A program made the translations under genes and the position numbers. A DNA stretch of 64,000 nucleotides from assembly GCF_004341105.1 (NCBI RefSeq), contig NZ_SLZK01000001.1, positions 310,001 to 374,000 of the forward strand, read 5' to 3'. Numbering within the stretch: position 1 is the stretch's first letter; each line of letters begins with the position of its first letter. Source of the DNA: Rhizobium sp. BK418. GTDB taxonomy: Bacteria; Pseudomonadota; Alphaproteobacteria; Rhizobiales; Rhizobiaceae. Below the pieces are notes generated by a model, which did not search any database, was not told where the DNA came from, and saw only the letters and a list, made by a program, of their open reading frames with translations. Of the stretch, positions 39,252 to 57,913 are shown in pieces.

Positions 39252-39331
39252 GGGAGGCGGTATTTACTGCCTCCCATTTGCCGTTTTTCTGAACGAATTA
39301 CCCAAAAGCCGCGTGAAAACGGCTTTTGGGT
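39252..39331 (+). promoter_or_regulatory. Tandem stem-loops between rplL and rpoB (attenuator-like)
   Basis: GGGAGGC (39252-39258) pairs with GCCTCCC (39269-39275), then a perfect 12-bp stem ACCCAAAAGCCG (39300-39311)/CGGCTTTTGGGT (39320-39331). E. coli has a partial terminator and RNase III site here that lower rpoBC relative to rplJL. These hairpins likely serve the same purpose. No strong T-tract follows. Confidence 0.55.
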
Positions 39332-39495
39332 AATGGGTTCTTCAAGAGCATGGTCTCGAACCGAGGCGCCAAGGCAATCCGGCCTGGCCGTCTCGGGAGG
39401 TGGGACGAGGTTGAACTACTCATTGATTGACGGGGTCGACTGGCCATCGGTTCCCGTCCGTTGCAGGCCCGGATGCAATTTTTGAAGGAGCGACG

Positions 39496-42400
39496 ATGGC
39501 TCAGACCCTTTCGTTCAATGGTCGCAGGCGCGTACGCAAGTTTTTTGGTAAAATCCCCGAAGTCGCAGAAATGCCGAACCTCATCGAGGTTCAGAAGGCA
39601 TCCTACGATCAGTTTCTAATGGTTGAAGAGCCCAAGGGCGGTCGTCCCGACGAGGGCCTTCAGGCTGTTTTCAAGTCCGTTTTCCCGATCACCGATTTCT
39701 CCGGCGCTTCCATGCTGGAGTTCGTGTCCTATGAATTCGAACCGCCGAAGTTCGACGTCGACGAATGCCGTCAGCGCGACCTGACCTATGCCGCGCCGCT
39801 GAAGGTTACTCTCCGTCTCATCGTGTTCGATATCGATGAGGATACCGGCGCGAAGTCGATCAAGGACATCAAGGAACAGTCCGTCTACATGGGCGACATG
39901 CCGCTTATGACGAACAACGGTACGTTCATCGTGAACGGCACTGAGCGCGTGATCGTGTCCCAGATGCACCGTTCGCCGGGCGTCTTTTTCGATCATGACA
40001 AGGGCAAGAGTCATTCTTCCGGCAAGCTGCTGTTTGCTGCCCGCGTGATCCCGTATCGCGGTTCCTGGCTCGATATCGAATTCGACGCCAAGGATATCGT
40101 CTATGCCCGCATCGACCGCCGTCGTAAGATTCCGGTGACGTCGCTGCTGATGGCCCTCGGCATGGATGGCGAGGAAATCCTCGATACCTTCTACACGAAG
40201 TCGCTCTACAAGCGCGACGGCGAAGGCTGGCGCATTCCCTTCAAGCCGGAAACGCTGAAGGGTGCAAAGGCGATCACCGAAATGGTCGACGCCGATACCG
40301 GCGAGGTCGTTGTCGAAGCCGGCAAGAAGCTGACCCCGCGTCTGCTCCGCCAGCTCTCCGACAAGGGTCTGAAGGCCCTCAAGGCGACCGACGACGATCT
40401 CTACGGCAACTACCTGGCCGAAGACGTCGTCAACTACCAGACGGGTGAGATCTATCTCGAAGCCGGCGATGAAATCGACGAGAAGACGCTGGCTATCATC
40501 CTCGCCAACCACTTCGACGAAATCCCGGTTCTCGGCATCGACCACATCAATGTCGGCGCCTACATCCGCAATACGCTCGCAGCAGACAAGAACGAGAACC
40601 GCCAGGACGCTCTGTTCGACATCTACCGCGTCATGCGTCCGGGTGAACCGCCGACCATGGAATCGGCCGAAGCCATGTTCAACTCGCTGTTCTTCGATGC
40701 GGAGCGTTACGACCTCTCCGCCGTCGGCCGCGTAAAGATGAACATGCGCCTCGACCTCAACGTCGAGGATACCGTTCGCATCCTGCGCAAGGACGACATC
40801 CTGGCCGTGGTCAAGATGCTCGTCGAACTGCGCGACGGCAAGGGCGAGATCGACGACATCGACAACCTCGGCAACCGCCGCGTCCGCTCGGTCGGCGAGC
40901 TGATGGAGAACCAGTACCGTCTCGGCCTGCTCCGCATGGAGCGTGCGATCAAGGAACGCATGTCCTCGATCGAAATCGACACGGTCATGCCGCAGGACCT
41001 GATCAACGCCAAGCCGGCTGCTGCGGCCGTCCGCGAATTCTTTGGCTCCTCGCAGCTGTCGCAGTTCATGGACCAGGTGAACCCGCTGTCGGAAATCACC
41101 CACAAGCGCCGTCTCTCGGCTCTTGGCCCGGGTGGTCTGACCCGCGAGCGCGCCGGCTTCGAAGTCCGCGACGTTCATCCGACGCACTACGGCCGTATTT
41201 GCCCGATTGAAACGCCGGAAGGCCCGAACATCGGCCTGATCAACTCGCTGGCAACCTTCGCACGCGTCAACAAGTACGGCTTCATCGAAAGCCCGTACCG
41301 CCGCATCGTCGATGGCAAAGTGACCAATGACGTGCTTTACCTCTCCGCCATGGAAGAGGCGAAGTACTACGTTGCCCAGGCCAACGCTGAATTGGCTTCG
41401 GACGGCTCCTTCGTCGACGAATTTGTCGTCTGCCGTCACGCCGGCGAAGTGATGCTCGCCCCGCGCGACAGCATGAACCTGATGGACGTCTCACCGAAGC
41501 AGGTCGTTTCGGTCGCTGCCGCCCTCATCCCGTTCCTGGAAAACGACGACGCCAACCGCGCTCTCATGGGCTCGAACATGCAGCGTCAGGCCGTTCCGCT
41601 GCTGCGCGCTGAAGCGCCGTTCGTCGGCACCGGCATGGAACCGGTCGTCGCCCGCGACTCCGGTGCTGCCATCGGTGCACGCCGCGGCGGTGTTGTCGAC
41701 CAGGTCGATGCGACGCGTATTGTTATCCGCGCCACGGAAGACCTCGAAGCCGGCAAGTCCGGTGTCGATATCTACCGCCTGCAGAAGTTCCAGCGTTCGA
41801 ACCAGAACACCTGCGTCAACCAGCGTCCGCTGGTCACCGTCGGTGACGTGGTCAACCGCGGCGACATCCTCGCCGACGGTCCGTCCACGGACCTGGGCGA
41901 CTTGGCTCTCGGCCGCAACGCGCTCGTCGCGTTCATGCCTTGGAACGGCTACAACTACGAAGACTCGATCCTGATGTCGGAACGGATCGTTGCCGATGAC
42001 GTGTTCACCTCCATCCACATCGAAGAATTCGAAGTGATGGCACGCGACACCAAGCTTGGTCCGGAAGAAATCACGCGCGACATTCCGAACGTTTCGGAAG
42101 AAGCGCTGAAGAATCTCGACGAAGCCGGTATTGTCTATATCGGCGCCGAAGTTCAGCCGGGCGATATCCTCGTCGGCAAGATCACGCCGAAGGGCGAAAG
42201 CCCGATGACGCCGGAAGAAAAGCTCCTGCGCGCCATTTTCGGTGAAAAGGCATCCGACGTACGCGACACGTCCATGCGCATGCCGCCCGGCACGTACGGC
42301 ACGATCGTCGAAGTGCGCGTCTTCAACCGCCACGGTGTTGAAAAGGACGAGCGCGCGATGGCAATCGAGCGCGAAGAGATCGAGCGTCTTGCAAAGGACC

Positions 42401-43635
42401 GCGACGACGAACAGGCGATCCTCGACCGTAACGTCTACGGCCGTCTGATCGACATGCTGCGCGGTCAGACCTCCATTGCCGGCCCGAAGGGCTTCAAGAA
42501 GGGCACCGAGCTCTCGAACGCCGTCGTGTCCGAATATCCCCGCTCGCAGTGGTGGATGTTCGCCGTCGAAGACGAAAAGGTCCAGAGCGAACTCGAAGCA
42601 CTCCGCGGCCAGTACGACGAATCCAAGTCGCGCCTCGAACAGCGCTTCATGGACAAGGTCGAAAAGGTCCAGCGCGGCGACGAAATGCCTCCGGGCGTCA
42701 TGAAGATGGTCAAGGTCTTCGTCGCTGTTAAGCGCAAGATCCAGCCTGGCGACAAGATGGCAGGCCGTCACGGTAATAAGGGTGTCGTATCGCGCATCGT
42801 TCCGGTCGAAGACATGCCGTTCCTCGAAGACGGCACGCATGTCGATATCTGCTTGAACCCGCTCGGCGTGCCTTCTCGCATGAACGTTGGCCAGATCCTC
42901 GAGACCCATCTTGCATGGGCTTGCGCAGGCATGGGCAAGAAGATCGGCGAGCTGCTCGAAGAGTATCGCAAGACCATGGACATCACCGACCTGAAGCGCG
43001 AGCTGACGGACGTGTATGCTTCCCAGGCCAAGGACGAAGTCGCCAACTTCGATGATGCATCGCTCGTCAAGCTGGCTGAACAGTCCCGCAAGGGCGTCTC
43101 TATCGCAACGCCGGTCTTCGACGGTGCGCATGAGCCGGACGTTGCCTCGATGCTGAAGAAGGCAGGTCTGCACGAGTCCGGTCAGTCGGTTCTGTACGAC
43201 GGCCGTACCGGCGAGCCCTTCGACCGTAAGGTTACTGTCGGCTACATGTATATGATCAAGCTGAACCACCTGGTCGACGACAAGATCCACGCTCGTTCGA
43301 TCGGCCCATACTCGCTCGTTACCCAGCAGCCGCTGGGCGGCAAGGCACAGTTCGGCGGCCAGCGCTTCGGCGAAATGGAAGTCTGGGCGCTTGAAGCCTA
43401 CGGCGCAGCTTACACGCTGCAGGAAATGCTGACGGTAAAGTCGGACGACGTGGCCGGCCGCACCAAGGTTTACGAAGCGATCGTCCGTGGCGACGACACC
43501 TTCGAGGCTGGTATTCCGGAAAGCTTCAACGTTCTCGTCAAGGAAATGCGCTCGCTGGGTCTCTCGGTCGAGCTCGAAAATTCCAAGGTCGAGGACGTGC
43601 AGCCCGCGAGCCAGCTGCCGGACGCTGCCGAATAA
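39496..43635 (+). CDS. rpoB: DNA-directed RNA polymerase subunit beta
   Basis: A 1379-residue catalytic core subunit, starting ATG 39496 with GAAGGAGCGACG before it. The rifampicin-binding cluster reads [20 protein letters not shown], then [14 protein letters not shown], the sensitive-type sequence. The [13 protein letters not shown] segment is near residue 1090 and the C-terminal clamp segment [19 protein letters not shown] is intact. The length is typical for alphaproteobacteria. It is 190 bp upstream of rpoC. Confidence 0.98.
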   Translation: MAQTLSFNGRRRVRKFFGKIPEVAEMPNLIEVQKASYDQFLMVEEPKGGRPDEGLQAVFKSVFPITDFSGASMLEFVSYEFEPPKFDVDECRQRDLTYAAPLKVTLRLIVFDIDEDTGAKSIKDIKEQSVYMGDMPLMTNNGTFIVNGTERVIVSQMHRSPGVFFDHDKGKSHSSGKLLFAARVIPYRGSWLDIEFDAKDIVYARIDRRRKIPVTSLLMALGMDGEEILDTFYTKSLYKRDGEGWRIPFKPETLKGAKAITEMVDADTGEVVVEAGKKLTPRLLRQLSDKGLKALKATDDDLYGNYLAEDVVNYQTGEIYLEAGDEIDEKTLAIILANHFDEIPVLGIDHINVGAYIRNTLAADKNENRQDALFDIYRVMRPGEPPTMESAEAMFNSLFFDAERYDLSAVGRVKMNMRLDLNVEDTVRILRKDDILAVVKMLVELRDGKGEIDDIDNLGNRRVRSVGELMENQYRLGLLRMERAIKERMSSIEIDTVMPQDLINAKPAAAAVREFFGSSQLSQFMDQVNPLSEITHKRRLSALGPGGLTRERAGFEVRDVHPTHYGRICPIETPEGPNIGLINSLATFARVNKYGFIESPYRRIVDGKVTNDVLYLSAMEEAKYYVAQANAELASDGSFVDEFVVCRHAGEVMLAPRDSMNLMDVSPKQVVSVAAALIPFLENDDANRALMGSNMQRQAVPLLRAEAPFVGTGMEPVVARDSGAAIGARRGGVVDQVDATRIVIRATEDLEAGKSGVDIYRLQKFQRSNQNTCVNQRPLVTVGDVVNRGDILADGPSTDLGDLALGRNALVAFMPWNGYNYEDSILMSERIVADDVFTSIHIEEFEVMARDTKLGPEEITRDIPNVSEEALKNLDEAGIVYIGAEVQPGDILVGKITPKGESPMTPEEKLLRAIFGEKASDVRDTSMRMPPGTYGTIVEVRVFNRHGVEKDERAMAIEREEIERLAKDRDDEQAILDRNVYGRLIDMLRGQTSIAGPKGFKKGTELSNAVVSEYPRSQWWMFAVEDEKVQSELEALRGQYDESKSRLEQRFMDKVEKVQRGDEMPPGVMKMVKVFVAVKRKIQPGDKMAGRHGNKGVVSRIVPVEDMPFLEDGTHVDICLNPLGVPSRMNVGQILETHLAWACAGMGKKIGELLEEYRKTMDITDLKRELTDVYASQAKDEVANFDDASLVKLAEQSRKGVSIATPVFDGAHEPDVASMLKKAGLHESGQSVLYDGRTGEPFDRKVTVGYMYMIKLNHLVDDKIHARSIGPYSLVTQQPLGGKAQFGGQRFGEMEVWALEAYGAAYTLQEMLTVKSDDVAGRTKVYEAIVRGDDTFEAGIPESFNVLVKEMRSLGLSVELENSKVEDVQPASQLPDAAE

Positions 43636-43825
43636 CCAACTGATAGGGTGTGCGCTCTTTGGAAGAGCGCACACCGTTCCCGCCATGGCCCCGTAACGTG
43701 TCGGCCGGGCAGGGAACGCTCCGCCGCATTCTGCGGTTATTGTCGTTTAAGCGATGGCGCGGCTCCCGGGAATTTGCCGCCAACCTCGCAAGCTAAGGGC
43801 GCTTTCGCCCATGAAGGAGACAGGC

Positions 43826-48037
<4,212 letters not shown>

Positions 48038-48064
48038 CAGGCAGCCCTGCATTTCGACATACGA

Positions 48065-48094
48065 AGCCGTCCGGAGAAATCCGGGCGGCTTTTC
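48065..48094 (+). terminator. rpoC terminator
   Basis: GCCG-T-CCGG (48065-48073) pairs with CCGG-G-CGGC (48081-48089) around AGAAAT, followed by TTTT. Confidence 0.7.
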
Positions 48095-48285
48095 CTTATC
48101 CGGGAATGTCACTGAGAGTGGGACGTCAGGCAGTTGTGTGGCATGGCCCCAATGGTGGTCGGGACGAAATAGCCGAGGCAGATGAAGGGCTCGCCGCCCT
48201 CATTGATGTCGACCAGAATGGAGGGGTGAGGGCAGGAGGGCGAGGCCCCGCGCCGGTGCGCAGGCCCCCTTCTTTATATACAGGC

Positions 48286-48579
48286 TTAACTGAAGCGGAT
48301 GATCGAGACTTCGCCTTCGAGTGCACCCTGATAGGCTGAGGCATGCGGTTCTTCGGAGGGCACTTCGGTCAGCATGCCGATCTGGTCGAGATCGGCTTCG
48401 ATGAAGCCCTCTTCGGCGAGTGCGTTCAAGGCCTCGCGCACAGCGCTGTCATCATCGGGGGCCTTCAACATGACGTGCAGATCCACACCCTCGCTCGTAT
48501 CGGATTCGTAGCCTTTACCGATGATGATGAAGATCATCGGCCCGTCGAAATTGTTATCGTTATCCGGTGTCCCGATCAT
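48286..48579 (-). CDS. Small protein of unknown function
   Basis: A 97-residue acidic protein starting MIGTPDNDNNFDGPMIFIII at 48579, with GAAGGACAATAGG as a good ribosome-binding site. No signal peptide or transmembrane helix (the IFIII stretch is only a beta strand). It contains EGVDLHVMLKAPDDDSAVRE and ends VSIIRFS. It lies antisense in the gap between rpoC and rpsL, which I recall as common in rhizobia. I recognise no family. Confidence 0.65.
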   Translation of the reverse strand: MIGTPDNDNNFDGPMIFIIIGKGYESDTSEGVDLHVMLKAPDDDSAVREALNALAEEGFIEADLDQIGMLTEVPSEEPHASAYQGALEGEVSIIRFS

Positions 48580-49074
48580 CCTATTGTCCTTCGGCTCTCT
48601 GAGAATCGCACTATGCAGAATCCATATAGGGGCTTGATATCTGCAGTCACCGATTCCTATCTGTTTTTGCCGCAATGCCCAAGTTTATCTTGCCGGGCGG
48701 CCTCAATCCAACTAGAGAGCCTCGAAACAACGCGTTTCCAGGGCTTCTGGCGCCTTGGTGCCGGAGATTATTTCTTAACCGGCCTTGACGAGCAGGGCGG
48801 AAACCAGTAGTACGCCCGCCATCGGATCCCATGTGAGGTTTGGCTGTTCGGGGCGACGCGCCCTGAAGATCGCCTCAAACAAGGTTCTAAACGCACGTTG
48901 AAGTCATGATGCTGCACGCATGACGCACCTTTTGCGTCCTCTGCTCTATGTGGTCCATCTGCGGAAGCGGATCGGGCCATATTTTGCGCATTGAGGGAAA
49001 ATATGTGTGGCAATGCCGGAAACGGCGAAGTTCGAGCCCGCAAGGGTACTGAGACAAACGTAAGGGATGGTTGA
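48580..49074. other. Intergenic region upstream of rpsL
   Basis: A 495-bp gap, presumably holding the promoter of the str operon. I see a small GGGCG-ACG-CGCCC hairpin near 48852 but no convincing promoter hexamers and no ORF with coding character. The region right before rpsL (48970-49070) is purine-rich. Confidence 0.3.
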
Positions 49075-49446
49075 ATGCCTACCGTAAACCAGCTGATCCG
49101 CAAGCCTCGTCAGGCGAACGTAAAGCGTAATAAGGTTCCCGCTCTCCAGGAGAACCCGCAGAAGCGCGGTGTTTGCACCCGCGTTTATACCACGACGCCG
49201 AAAAAGCCGAACTCGGCTCTGCGTAAGGTCGCAAAGATCCGCCTGACCAATGGCTTCGAAGTCATTGGTTACATTCCCGGCGAAGGTCATAACCTTCAGG
49301 AACACTCCGTCGTTATGATCCGTGGCGGCCGCGTCAAGGACCTTCCGGGTGTCCGTTACCACATCATCCGCGGCGTTCTCGATACCCAGGGTGTCAAGAA
49401 CCGCAAGCAGCGCCGTTCCAAGTACGGTGCGAAGCGTCCGAAGTAA
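49075..49446 (+). CDS. rpsL: 30S ribosomal protein S12
   Basis: A 123-residue protein in the decoding centre. The [19 protein letters not shown] segment includes K43, and [13 protein letters not shown] includes the residues whose changes give streptomycin resistance; both are wild type here. It is the first gene of the str operon. rpsG follows after 106 bp. Confidence 0.97.
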   Translation: MPTVNQLIRKPRQANVKRNKVPALQENPQKRGVCTRVYTTTPKKPNSALRKVAKIRLTNGFEVIGYIPGEGHNLQEHSVVMIRGGRVKDLPGVRYHIIRGVLDTQGVKNRKQRRSKYGAKRPK

Positions 49447-49522
49447 TTTCGCCCCGGGCGATACCGCCCGGATAGGCTTGAACGTGAAATCCCGGCGCTG
49501 CGCGAGGTCCTCCGCGTGGTAG

Positions 49523-50023
<501 letters not shown>

Positions 50024-50052
50024 TCCCGAACGATATCGAAAGGCAGTCCATT

Positions 50053-52152
<2,100 letters not shown>

Positions 52153-52218
52153 CCGGAATACCAATTGACCGACAACAAGAATTAGCGCCCCTCGGGGCCA
52201 AAGAATGGAGAGCCGAAA

Positions 52219-53394
52219 ATGGCAAAGAGTAAGTTTGAGCGCAACAAGCCGCACGTCAACATTGGCACGATCGGCCACGTTGACCACGGCAAGACGTCTC
52301 TGACGGCAGCGATCACGAAGTACTTCGGTGAATTCAAGGCGTATGACCAGATCGACGCAGCGCCGGAAGAAAAGGCACGCGGCATCACCATTTCGACGGC
52401 TCACGTCGAGTATGAGACGGCCAACCGTCACTATGCGCACGTCGACTGCCCCGGCCACGCTGACTATGTGAAGAACATGATCACGGGTGCGGCGCAGATG
52501 GACGGCGCGATCCTGGTTTGCTCGGCTGCTGACGGCCCGATGCCGCAGACGCGCGAGCACATCCTGCTTGCCCGCCAGGTTGGCGTTCCGGCGATTGTCG
52601 TGTTCCTCAACAAGGTCGACCAGGTTGACGACGCCGAACTGCTCGAGCTCGTCGAACTGGAAGTTCGCGAACTCCTGTCGTCCTACGACTTCCCGGGCGA
52701 CGACATCCCGGTCGTCAAGGGTTCGGCCCTTGCAGCTCTTGAAGACAGCGACAAGAAGATCGGCGAAGACGCGATCCGCGAGCTGATGGCTCAGGTTGAC
52801 GCCTACATCCCGACGCCTGAGCGTCCGATCGACCAGCCGTTCCTGATGCCGATCGAAGACGTGTTCTCGATCTCCGGCCGTGGTACGGTTGTGACGGGCC
52901 GTGTCGAGCGTGGCATCATCAAGGTTGGTGAAGAAGTCGAGATCGTCGGCATCCGTCCGACGTCGAAGACGACGGTGACCGGCGTTGAAATGTTCCGCAA
53001 GCTGCTCGACCAGGGCCAGGCTGGCGACAACATCGGTGCTCTGGTTCGCGGTGTGAACCGTGACGGCGTCGAGCGTGGCCAGATTCTGTGCAAGCCGGGC
53101 TCTGTCAAGCCGCACAAGAAGTTCAAGGCCGAAGCCTATATCCTGACGAAGGAAGAAGGCGGCCGTCATACGCCGTTCTTCACGAACTACCGTCCGCAGT
53201 TCTACTTCCGCACGACGGACGTCACCGGCATCGTGACGCTTCCGGAAGGCACGGAAATGGTCATGCCTGGCGACAACGTCACGGTTGACGTCGAGCTGAT
53301 CGTTCCGATCGCGATGGAAGAAAAGCTTCGCTTCGCCATCCGCGAAGGCGGCCGCACCGTCGGTGCAGGCATCGTCGCTGCTATCGTCGAATAA
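52219..53394 (+). CDS. tufB: Elongation factor Tu, copy 2
   Basis: A 391-residue EF-Tu with the same protein sequence as copy 1 at 32819-33994. Identity begins at the ATG and ends at the last sense codon (GAA here, GAG in copy 1), while the flanks are unrelated. That pattern is what gene conversion leaves. This copy closes the str operon. Confidence 0.98.
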   Translation: MAKSKFERNKPHVNIGTIGHVDHGKTSLTAAITKYFGEFKAYDQIDAAPEEKARGITISTAHVEYETANRHYAHVDCPGHADYVKNMITGAAQMDGAILVCSAADGPMPQTREHILLARQVGVPAIVVFLNKVDQVDDAELLELVELEVRELLSSYDFPGDDIPVVKGSALAALEDSDKKIGEDAIRELMAQVDAYIPTPERPIDQPFLMPIEDVFSISGRGTVVTGRVERGIIKVGEEVEIVGIRPTSKTTVTGVEMFRKLLDQGQAGDNIGALVRGVNRDGVERGQILCKPGSVKPHKKFKAEAYILTKEEGGRHTPFFTNYRPQFYFRTTDVTGIVTLPEGTEMVMPGDNVTVDVELIVPIAMEEKLRFAIREGGRTVGAGIVAAIVE

Positions 53395-53399
53395 TTCCT

Positions 53400-53509
53400 T
53401 CGGCTGCTCCGGCGGGCAGCCGATTCGATGACATTATTATGATGCAAGCGGCGCAAGCCGCTTGCTTATTACACAGAAATGTTGCAAATGGCGCGCGAGC
53501 GCGATTTGC
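53400..53509 (+). terminator. Triple stem-loop region between tuf copy 2 and rpsJ
   Basis: Three palindromes in 110 bp: CGGCTGC/GCAGCCG (53400-53422), perfect GCAAGCGGC-GCAA-GCCGCTTGC (53444-53465, followed by TTATT), and GCAAAT-GGCGCGCGAGCGCG-ATTTGC (53484-53509). The second looks like a str-operon terminator. The third may be part of the rpsJ leader. The remaining 190 bp to rpsJ has no ORF. Confidence 0.5.
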
Positions 53510-53699
53510 GTACCGCTTTGGATAACGAGGCGGCGACTACAACAACCAATAAGGTGGGCTAAAAGGCCCTGAAGACTGGATAGGGACGCCGCTGTCGGCG
53601 CCCTCTCGATCTTTGAAACCGGTGGTCCGCCTTAGGAAGAAAGAACAACCCGTGTCTTGTTGAGAGACATGAGGAAAACAAACACAAGGATAACGTCGA

Positions 53700-54008
53700 A
53701 TGAACGGCCAAAATATCCGCATTCGCCTGAAGGCGTTCGATCACCGGATTCTCGATGCTTCCACGCGCGAGATCGTGTCGACGGCGAAGCGCACCGGTGC
53801 AAGCGTCCGGGGCCCCGTTCCGCTTCCGACCCGCATCGAGAAGTTTACGGTCAACCGGTCCCCGCACATCGACAAGAAGAGCCGCGAACAGTTCGAGATG
53901 CGCACGCATAAGCGCCTGCTCGACATCGTAGACCCGACCCCGCAGACGGTAGACGCGCTGATGAAGCTCGATCTCGCCGCCGGTGTCGATGTTGAGATCA
54001 AGCTCTGA
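53700..54008 (+). CDS. rpsJ: 30S ribosomal protein S10
   Basis: A 102-residue protein starting [20 protein letters not shown]. It contains the [20 protein letters not shown] loop that contacts 16S rRNA and NusB. It opens the S10 operon. rplC follows after 33 bp. Confidence 0.97.
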   Translation: MNGQNIRIRLKAFDHRILDASTREIVSTAKRTGASVRGPVPLPTRIEKFTVNRSPHIDKKSREQFEMRTHKRLLDIVDPTPQTVDALMKLDLAAGVDVEIKL

Positions 54009-54041
54009 GCTTGCTCGAGCTGAGTTGGAAGGATTGAACCG

Positions 54042-54683
54042 ATGCGTTCAGGTGTGATTGCACAGAAGGTGGGAATGACCCGCGTCTACAACGACGCCGG
54101 CGAGCATGTCCCGGTAACGGTACTGCGTTTGGATGGCTGCCAGGTCGTAGCCCAGCGCACCGTAGAAAAGAATGGCTATACCGCGCTTCAGCTCGGTGCT
54201 GGCCAGGCCAAGGTAAAGAACACGTCCAAGGCCATGCGCGGCAACTTCGCCGTCGCAAACGTTGAGCCGAAGGCCAAGCTGCAGGAATTCCGTGTTTCGG
54301 AAGACAACCTGCTCGACATTGGCACTGAGCTCAAGGCTGGTCACTTTGCTGCTGGTCAGCTCGTCGATGTCACCGGCACGACGATCGGTAAGGGCTTTGC
54401 CGGCGCCATGAAGCGCCACGGCTTCGGCGGTCTGCGCGCCACGCACGGTGTGTCTGTTTCGCACCGCTCGCATGGTTCGACGGGTTCGCGCCAGGATCCG
54501 GGCAAGGTTTTCAAGAACAAGAAGATGGCTGGTCACATGGGCCAGACGCGCGTGACGACGCAGAACCTTGAAGTGGTTTCGACCGACGAAGATCGCGGTC
54601 TGATCCTGATCAAGGGTGCAGTACCCGGTTCCAAGGGTGCCTGGATCATCGTGCGCGACGCCGTCAAGTCGGCAGCGAAGTAA
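54042..54683 (+). CDS. rplC: 50S ribosomal protein L3
   Basis: A 213-residue protein with the extended central loop ([20 protein letters not shown]) that reaches the peptidyl-transferase centre. It begins [21 protein letters not shown]3 initiates 50S assembly. rplD follows after 13 bp. Confidence 0.97.
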   Translation: MRSGVIAQKVGMTRVYNDAGEHVPVTVLRLDGCQVVAQRTVEKNGYTALQLGAGQAKVKNTSKAMRGNFAVANVEPKAKLQEFRVSEDNLLDIGTELKAGHFAAGQLVDVTGTTIGKGFAGAMKRHGFGGLRATHGVSVSHRSHGSTGSRQDPGKVFKNKKMAGHMGQTRVTTQNLEVVSTDEDRGLILIKGAVPGSKGAWIIVRDAVKSAAK

Positions 54684-54696
54684 GGGAGCCAGACCA

Positions 54697-55317
54697 ATGG
54701 AATTGAACGTCAAGACCCTCGAGGGAAAAGACGCTGGGAAGGTTTCCCTTTCTGATGCGATTTTCGGTCTCGAGCCCCGCGAAGACATCCTTGCCCGCGT
54801 AGTTCGCTGGCAGCTTGCGAAGAAGCAGCAGGGCACGCACCAGGCAAAGGGCCGCGCGGACGTTTCGCGCACCGGCGCCAAGATGTACAAGCAGAAGGGT
54901 ACGGGCCGCGCTCGTCACCATTCGGCTCGCGCTCCGCAGTTCCGCGGCGGTGGTAAGGCCCACGGCCCGGTCGCTCGCAGCCACGAGCACGACCTTCCGA
55001 AGAAGGTTCGCGCACTCGGCCTGCGCCACGCGCTTTCTGCCAAGATCAAGGCTGACGAACTGATCATCATCGATGATCTCGTCGCCAAGGAAGCAAAGAC
55101 CAAGGCTCTCGCCGGCGTATTCGCGTCGCTGGGCCTGACCAACGCCCTCTTCATTGGCGGCGCCGAGCTCGACGGCAACTTCAAGCTCGCGGCCCAGAAC
55201 ATCCCGAACGTGGATGTTCTGCCGATCCAGGGCATCAACGTTTACGACATCGTCCGCCGCGGCAAGCTCGTGCTTTCCAAGGCTGCCGTTGAAGCGCTAG
55301 AGGAGCGATTCAAGTGA
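54697..55317 (+). CDS. rplD: 50S ribosomal protein L4
   Basis: A 206-residue protein starting [20 protein letters not shown], with the tunnel loop [20 protein letters not shown] near residue 70. In E. coli, L4 represses the S10 operon leader. The rplW GTG overlaps its last codon and stop by 4 bp. Confidence 0.97.
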   Translation: MELNVKTLEGKDAGKVSLSDAIFGLEPREDILARVVRWQLAKKQQGTHQAKGRADVSRTGAKMYKQKGTGRARHHSARAPQFRGGGKAHGPVARSHEHDLPKKVRALGLRHALSAKIKADELIIIDDLVAKEAKTKALAGVFASLGLTNALFIGGAELDGNFKLAAQNIPNVDVLPIQGINVYDIVRRGKLVLSKAAVEALEERFK

Positions 55318-55607
55318 CCGATCTTCGCCACTACGATGTGATCGTTTCTCCTGCGATCACCGAAAAGTCCACGCTGGTATCGGAAAACAACCAGGTTGTT
55401 TTCAATGTCGCCAAGAAGGCGACGAAGCCGGAAATCAAGGCTGCAGTCGAGGCGCTCTTCGGCGTCAAGGTCACGGCCGTCAACACCCTGCTGCGCAAGG
55501 GCAAGACCCGTCGTTTCCGCGGTTTTGTCGGCAAGCAGCAGGACGTGAAGAAGGCTGTCGTGACGTTGGCTGAAGGCCAGTCGATCGACGTCTCCACCGG
55601 TCTCTGA
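55314..55607 (+). CDS. rplW: 50S ribosomal protein L23
   Basis: A 97-residue protein starting at GTG (55314), inside the end of rplD (GTGA overlap), so translation is coupled. It shows [20 protein letters not shown] and [16 protein letters not shown]23 lies at the exit tunnel and docks trigger factor and SRP. Confidence 0.96.
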   Translation: MTDLRHYDVIVSPAITEKSTLVSENNQVVFNVAKKATKPEIKAAVEALFGVKVTAVNTLLRKGKTRRFRGFVGKQQDVKKAVVTLAEGQSIDVSTGL

Positions 55608-55618
55608 GGAATAAAAAG

Positions 55619-56455
55619 ATGGCATTGAAAACTTTCAATCCGACGACCCCGAGCCAGCGTCAGCTGGTCATCGTTGATCGCTCCTCGCTCTACAAGGGCA
55701 AGCCGGTTAAGGCACTGACCGAAGGTCTGACCAAGAGCGGCGGCCGTAACAACCTCGGCCGCATCACTGCCCGCTTCATCGGCGGCGGTCACAAGCGCAG
55801 CTACCGTCTGGTCGACTTCAAGCGTCGCAAGTTCGACGTTGAAGGCACGGTCGAGCGTATCGAATACGACCCGAACCGTACGGCATTCATCGCGCTCATC
55901 AGCTATGCCGATGGCGAGCAGGCCTACATCATTGCTCCGCAGCGTCTTGCTGCCGGCGACAAGGTCATCGCTTCCGACAAGGCTGTCGACGTCAAGCCTG
56001 GCAACACGATGCCGCTGCAGTACATTCCGGTCGGCTCCATCATCCATAACGTGGAAATGAAGCCGGGCAAGGGTGGCCAGATCGCTCGCTCCGCCGGTTC
56101 CTACGCACAGCTCGTCGGCCGTGACGCAGGTATGGCTATCCTTCGCCTGAACTCTGGCGAACAGCGCCTCGTGAATGGCATCTGCCTTGCTTCAATCGGT
56201 GCCGTTTCCAACCCCGATCATGCCAACATCAACGACGGCAAGGCCGGTCGTACCGTTTGGCGCGGCAAGCGTCCGCACAACCGCGGTGTCGTCATGAACC
56301 CTGTCGACCACCCGCACGGTGGTGGTGAAGGCCGTACCTCTGGTGGTCGCCATCCGGTGACCCCTTGGGGCAAGCCGACCAAGGGCAAGCGCACCCGGTC
56401 GAACAAGTCGACCGACAAGTTCATTATGCGTTCGCGTCATCAGCGCAAGAAGTAA
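55619..56455 (+). CDS. rplB: 50S ribosomal protein L2
   Basis: A 278-residue protein beginning [20 protein letters not shown]. The conserved histidine-rich [20 protein letters not shown] near residue 225 is important for peptidyl-transferase assembly. It follows rplW by 11 bp. Confidence 0.97.
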   Translation: MALKTFNPTTPSQRQLVIVDRSSLYKGKPVKALTEGLTKSGGRNNLGRITARFIGGGHKRSYRLVDFKRRKFDVEGTVERIEYDPNRTAFIALISYADGEQAYIIAPQRLAAGDKVIASDKAVDVKPGNTMPLQYIPVGSIIHNVEMKPGKGGQIARSAGSYAQLVGRDAGMAILRLNSGEQRLVNGICLASIGAVSNPDHANINDGKAGRTVWRGKRPHNRGVVMNPVDHPHGGGEGRTSGGRHPVTPWGKPTKGKRTRSNKSTDKFIMRSRHQRKK

Positions 56456-56470
56456 GAGAGGAAGTCCTCA

Positions 56471-56749
56471 ATGGCTCGTTCAGTATGGAAAGGTCCGTTT
56501 GTTGACGGCTATCTTCTCAAGAAGGCTGAGAAGGTTCGTGAAGGCGGACGTGCAGAAGTAATCAAGATCTGGAGCCGTCGCTCCACGATCCTGCCGCAGT
56601 TCGTCGGTCTCACCTTCGGCGTCTACAACGGCAGCAAGCATGTTCCGGTCAGCGTCAACGAAGACATGGTCGGCCACAAATTCGGTGAATTCTCTCCGAC
56701 CCGTACCTACTACGGTCACGGCGCGGACAAGAAGGCAAAGAGGAAGTAA
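56471..56749 (+). CDS. rpsS: 30S ribosomal protein S19
   Basis: A 92-residue protein starting [20 protein letters not shown], with the conserved [20 protein letters not shown]. It forms a head complex with S13. It ends 2 bp before rplV. Confidence 0.97.
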   Translation: MARSVWKGPFVDGYLLKKAEKVREGGRAEVIKIWSRRSTILPQFVGLTFGVYNGSKHVPVSVNEDMVGHKFGEFSPTRTYYGHGADKKAKRK

Positions 56750-56751
56750 CA

Positions 56752-57141
56752 ATGGGCAAGGCAAAAGCCGAACGCCGGCTGAAGGACAACGAGGCGCAAG
56801 CAGTCGCCCGTACGCTCCGCGTCAGCCCACAGAAGCTCAACCTGGTTGCCGCGGCTATCCGCGGCAAGAAGGTCGATCGTGCACTCGCCGAGCTGGAATT
56901 CTCCCGCAAGCGCATCGCAGGCGCCGTCAAGAAGACGCTCGAATCTGCGATCGCCAACGCCGAGAACAACCATGACCTCGACGTCGACGCCCTCGTCGTC
57001 GCCGAAGCCTATGTCGGCAAGTCGATCGTCATGAAGCGCTTCCACGCTCGCGGCCGCGGCCGCGCATCGCGTATCGAACGTCCGTTCGCTCACCTGACGA
57101 TCGTCGTTCGTGAAGTGCAGGCACAAGAGGAGGCCGCATAA
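56752..57141 (+). CDS. rplV: 50S ribosomal protein L22
   Basis: A 129-residue protein. The long beta-hairpin region [20 protein letters not shown] lines the nascent-chain exit tunnel, where macrolide-resistance changes occur. The TAATG overlap makes it translationally coupled to rpsC. Confidence 0.97.
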   Translation: MGKAKAERRLKDNEAQAVARTLRVSPQKLNLVAAAIRGKKVDRALAELEFSRKRIAGAVKKTLESAIANAENNHDLDVDALVVAEAYVGKSIVMKRFHARGRGRASRIERPFAHLTIVVREVQAQEEAA

Positions 57142-57875
57142 TGGGTCAGAAAATCAATCCGATTGGTTTCCGTCTTGGCATCAACCGTACCTGGGATAGC
57201 CGCTGGTTTGCGGACAATGCCGAGTACGGCCAGCTCCTGCACGAAGACCTGAAGATGCGTAAGTTCATCATGAGCGAACTGAAGCAGGCTGGTATCGCAA
57301 AGGTGGTCATCGAACGTCCGCACAAGAAGTGCCGCGTCACGATCCACTCGGCCCGTCCGGGCCTGATCATTGGCCGTAAGGGCGCCGACATCGACAAGCT
57401 CCGCAAGAAGCTGTCGGAAATGACGAACTCCGAAACGCACCTCAACATCGTTGAAGTGCGCAAGCCGGAAATCGACGCAACGCTCGTTGCTCAGTCGATC
57501 GCCCAGCAGCTCGAGCGCCGCGTGGCTTTCCGCCGCGCCATGAAGCGCGCCGTTCAGTCTGCGATGCGTCTTGGCGCCGAAGGCATCAAGATCACCTGCG
57601 CCGGCCGTCTCGGCGGTGCAGAAATCGCTCGTACGGAATGGTACCGCGAAGGCCGCGTTCCGCTGCACACCCTGCGCGCTGACATCGACTACGGTACGGC
57701 TGAAGCCGAAACCGCATTCGGTATCTGCGGCATCAAGGTCTGGATCTTCAAGGGCGAAATCCTTGAGCACGATCCGATGGCTTCCGAACGCCGCGCGCTG
57801 GAAGGCGACGCACAGGGCCCGGCAAGCCGCGAACGCGACCGTGGCGATCGTCGCCGCGAACGCGACAACGCGTAA
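57141..57875 (+). CDS. rpsC: 30S ribosomal protein S3
   Basis: A 244-residue protein with a KH RNA-binding fold ([20 protein letters not shown]) near residue 75 and the C-terminal domain. The final residues ([18 protein letters not shown]) form a charged tail longer than in E. coli. S3 lines the mRNA entry channel. It overlaps rplV by 1 nt. Confidence 0.97.
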   Translation: MGQKINPIGFRLGINRTWDSRWFADNAEYGQLLHEDLKMRKFIMSELKQAGIAKVVIERPHKKCRVTIHSARPGLIIGRKGADIDKLRKKLSEMTNSETHLNIVEVRKPEIDATLVAQSIAQQLERRVAFRRAMKRAVQSAMRLGAEGIKITCAGRLGGAEIARTEWYREGRVPLHTLRADIDYGTAEAETAFGICGIKVWIFKGEILEHDPMASERRALEGDAQGPASRERDRGDRRRERDNA

Positions 57876-57913
57876 TTAGCGCTGGCGAAAGATAAGCTCG
57901 GAGAAGTTAGAAA

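Noticed and set aside
39616..43686. Long open frames (up to 731 codons) on the minus strand opposite rpoB
   Set aside because: They mirror the codon pattern of a highly biased, GC-rich gene and carry no family motif. The plus-strand rpoB is certain.
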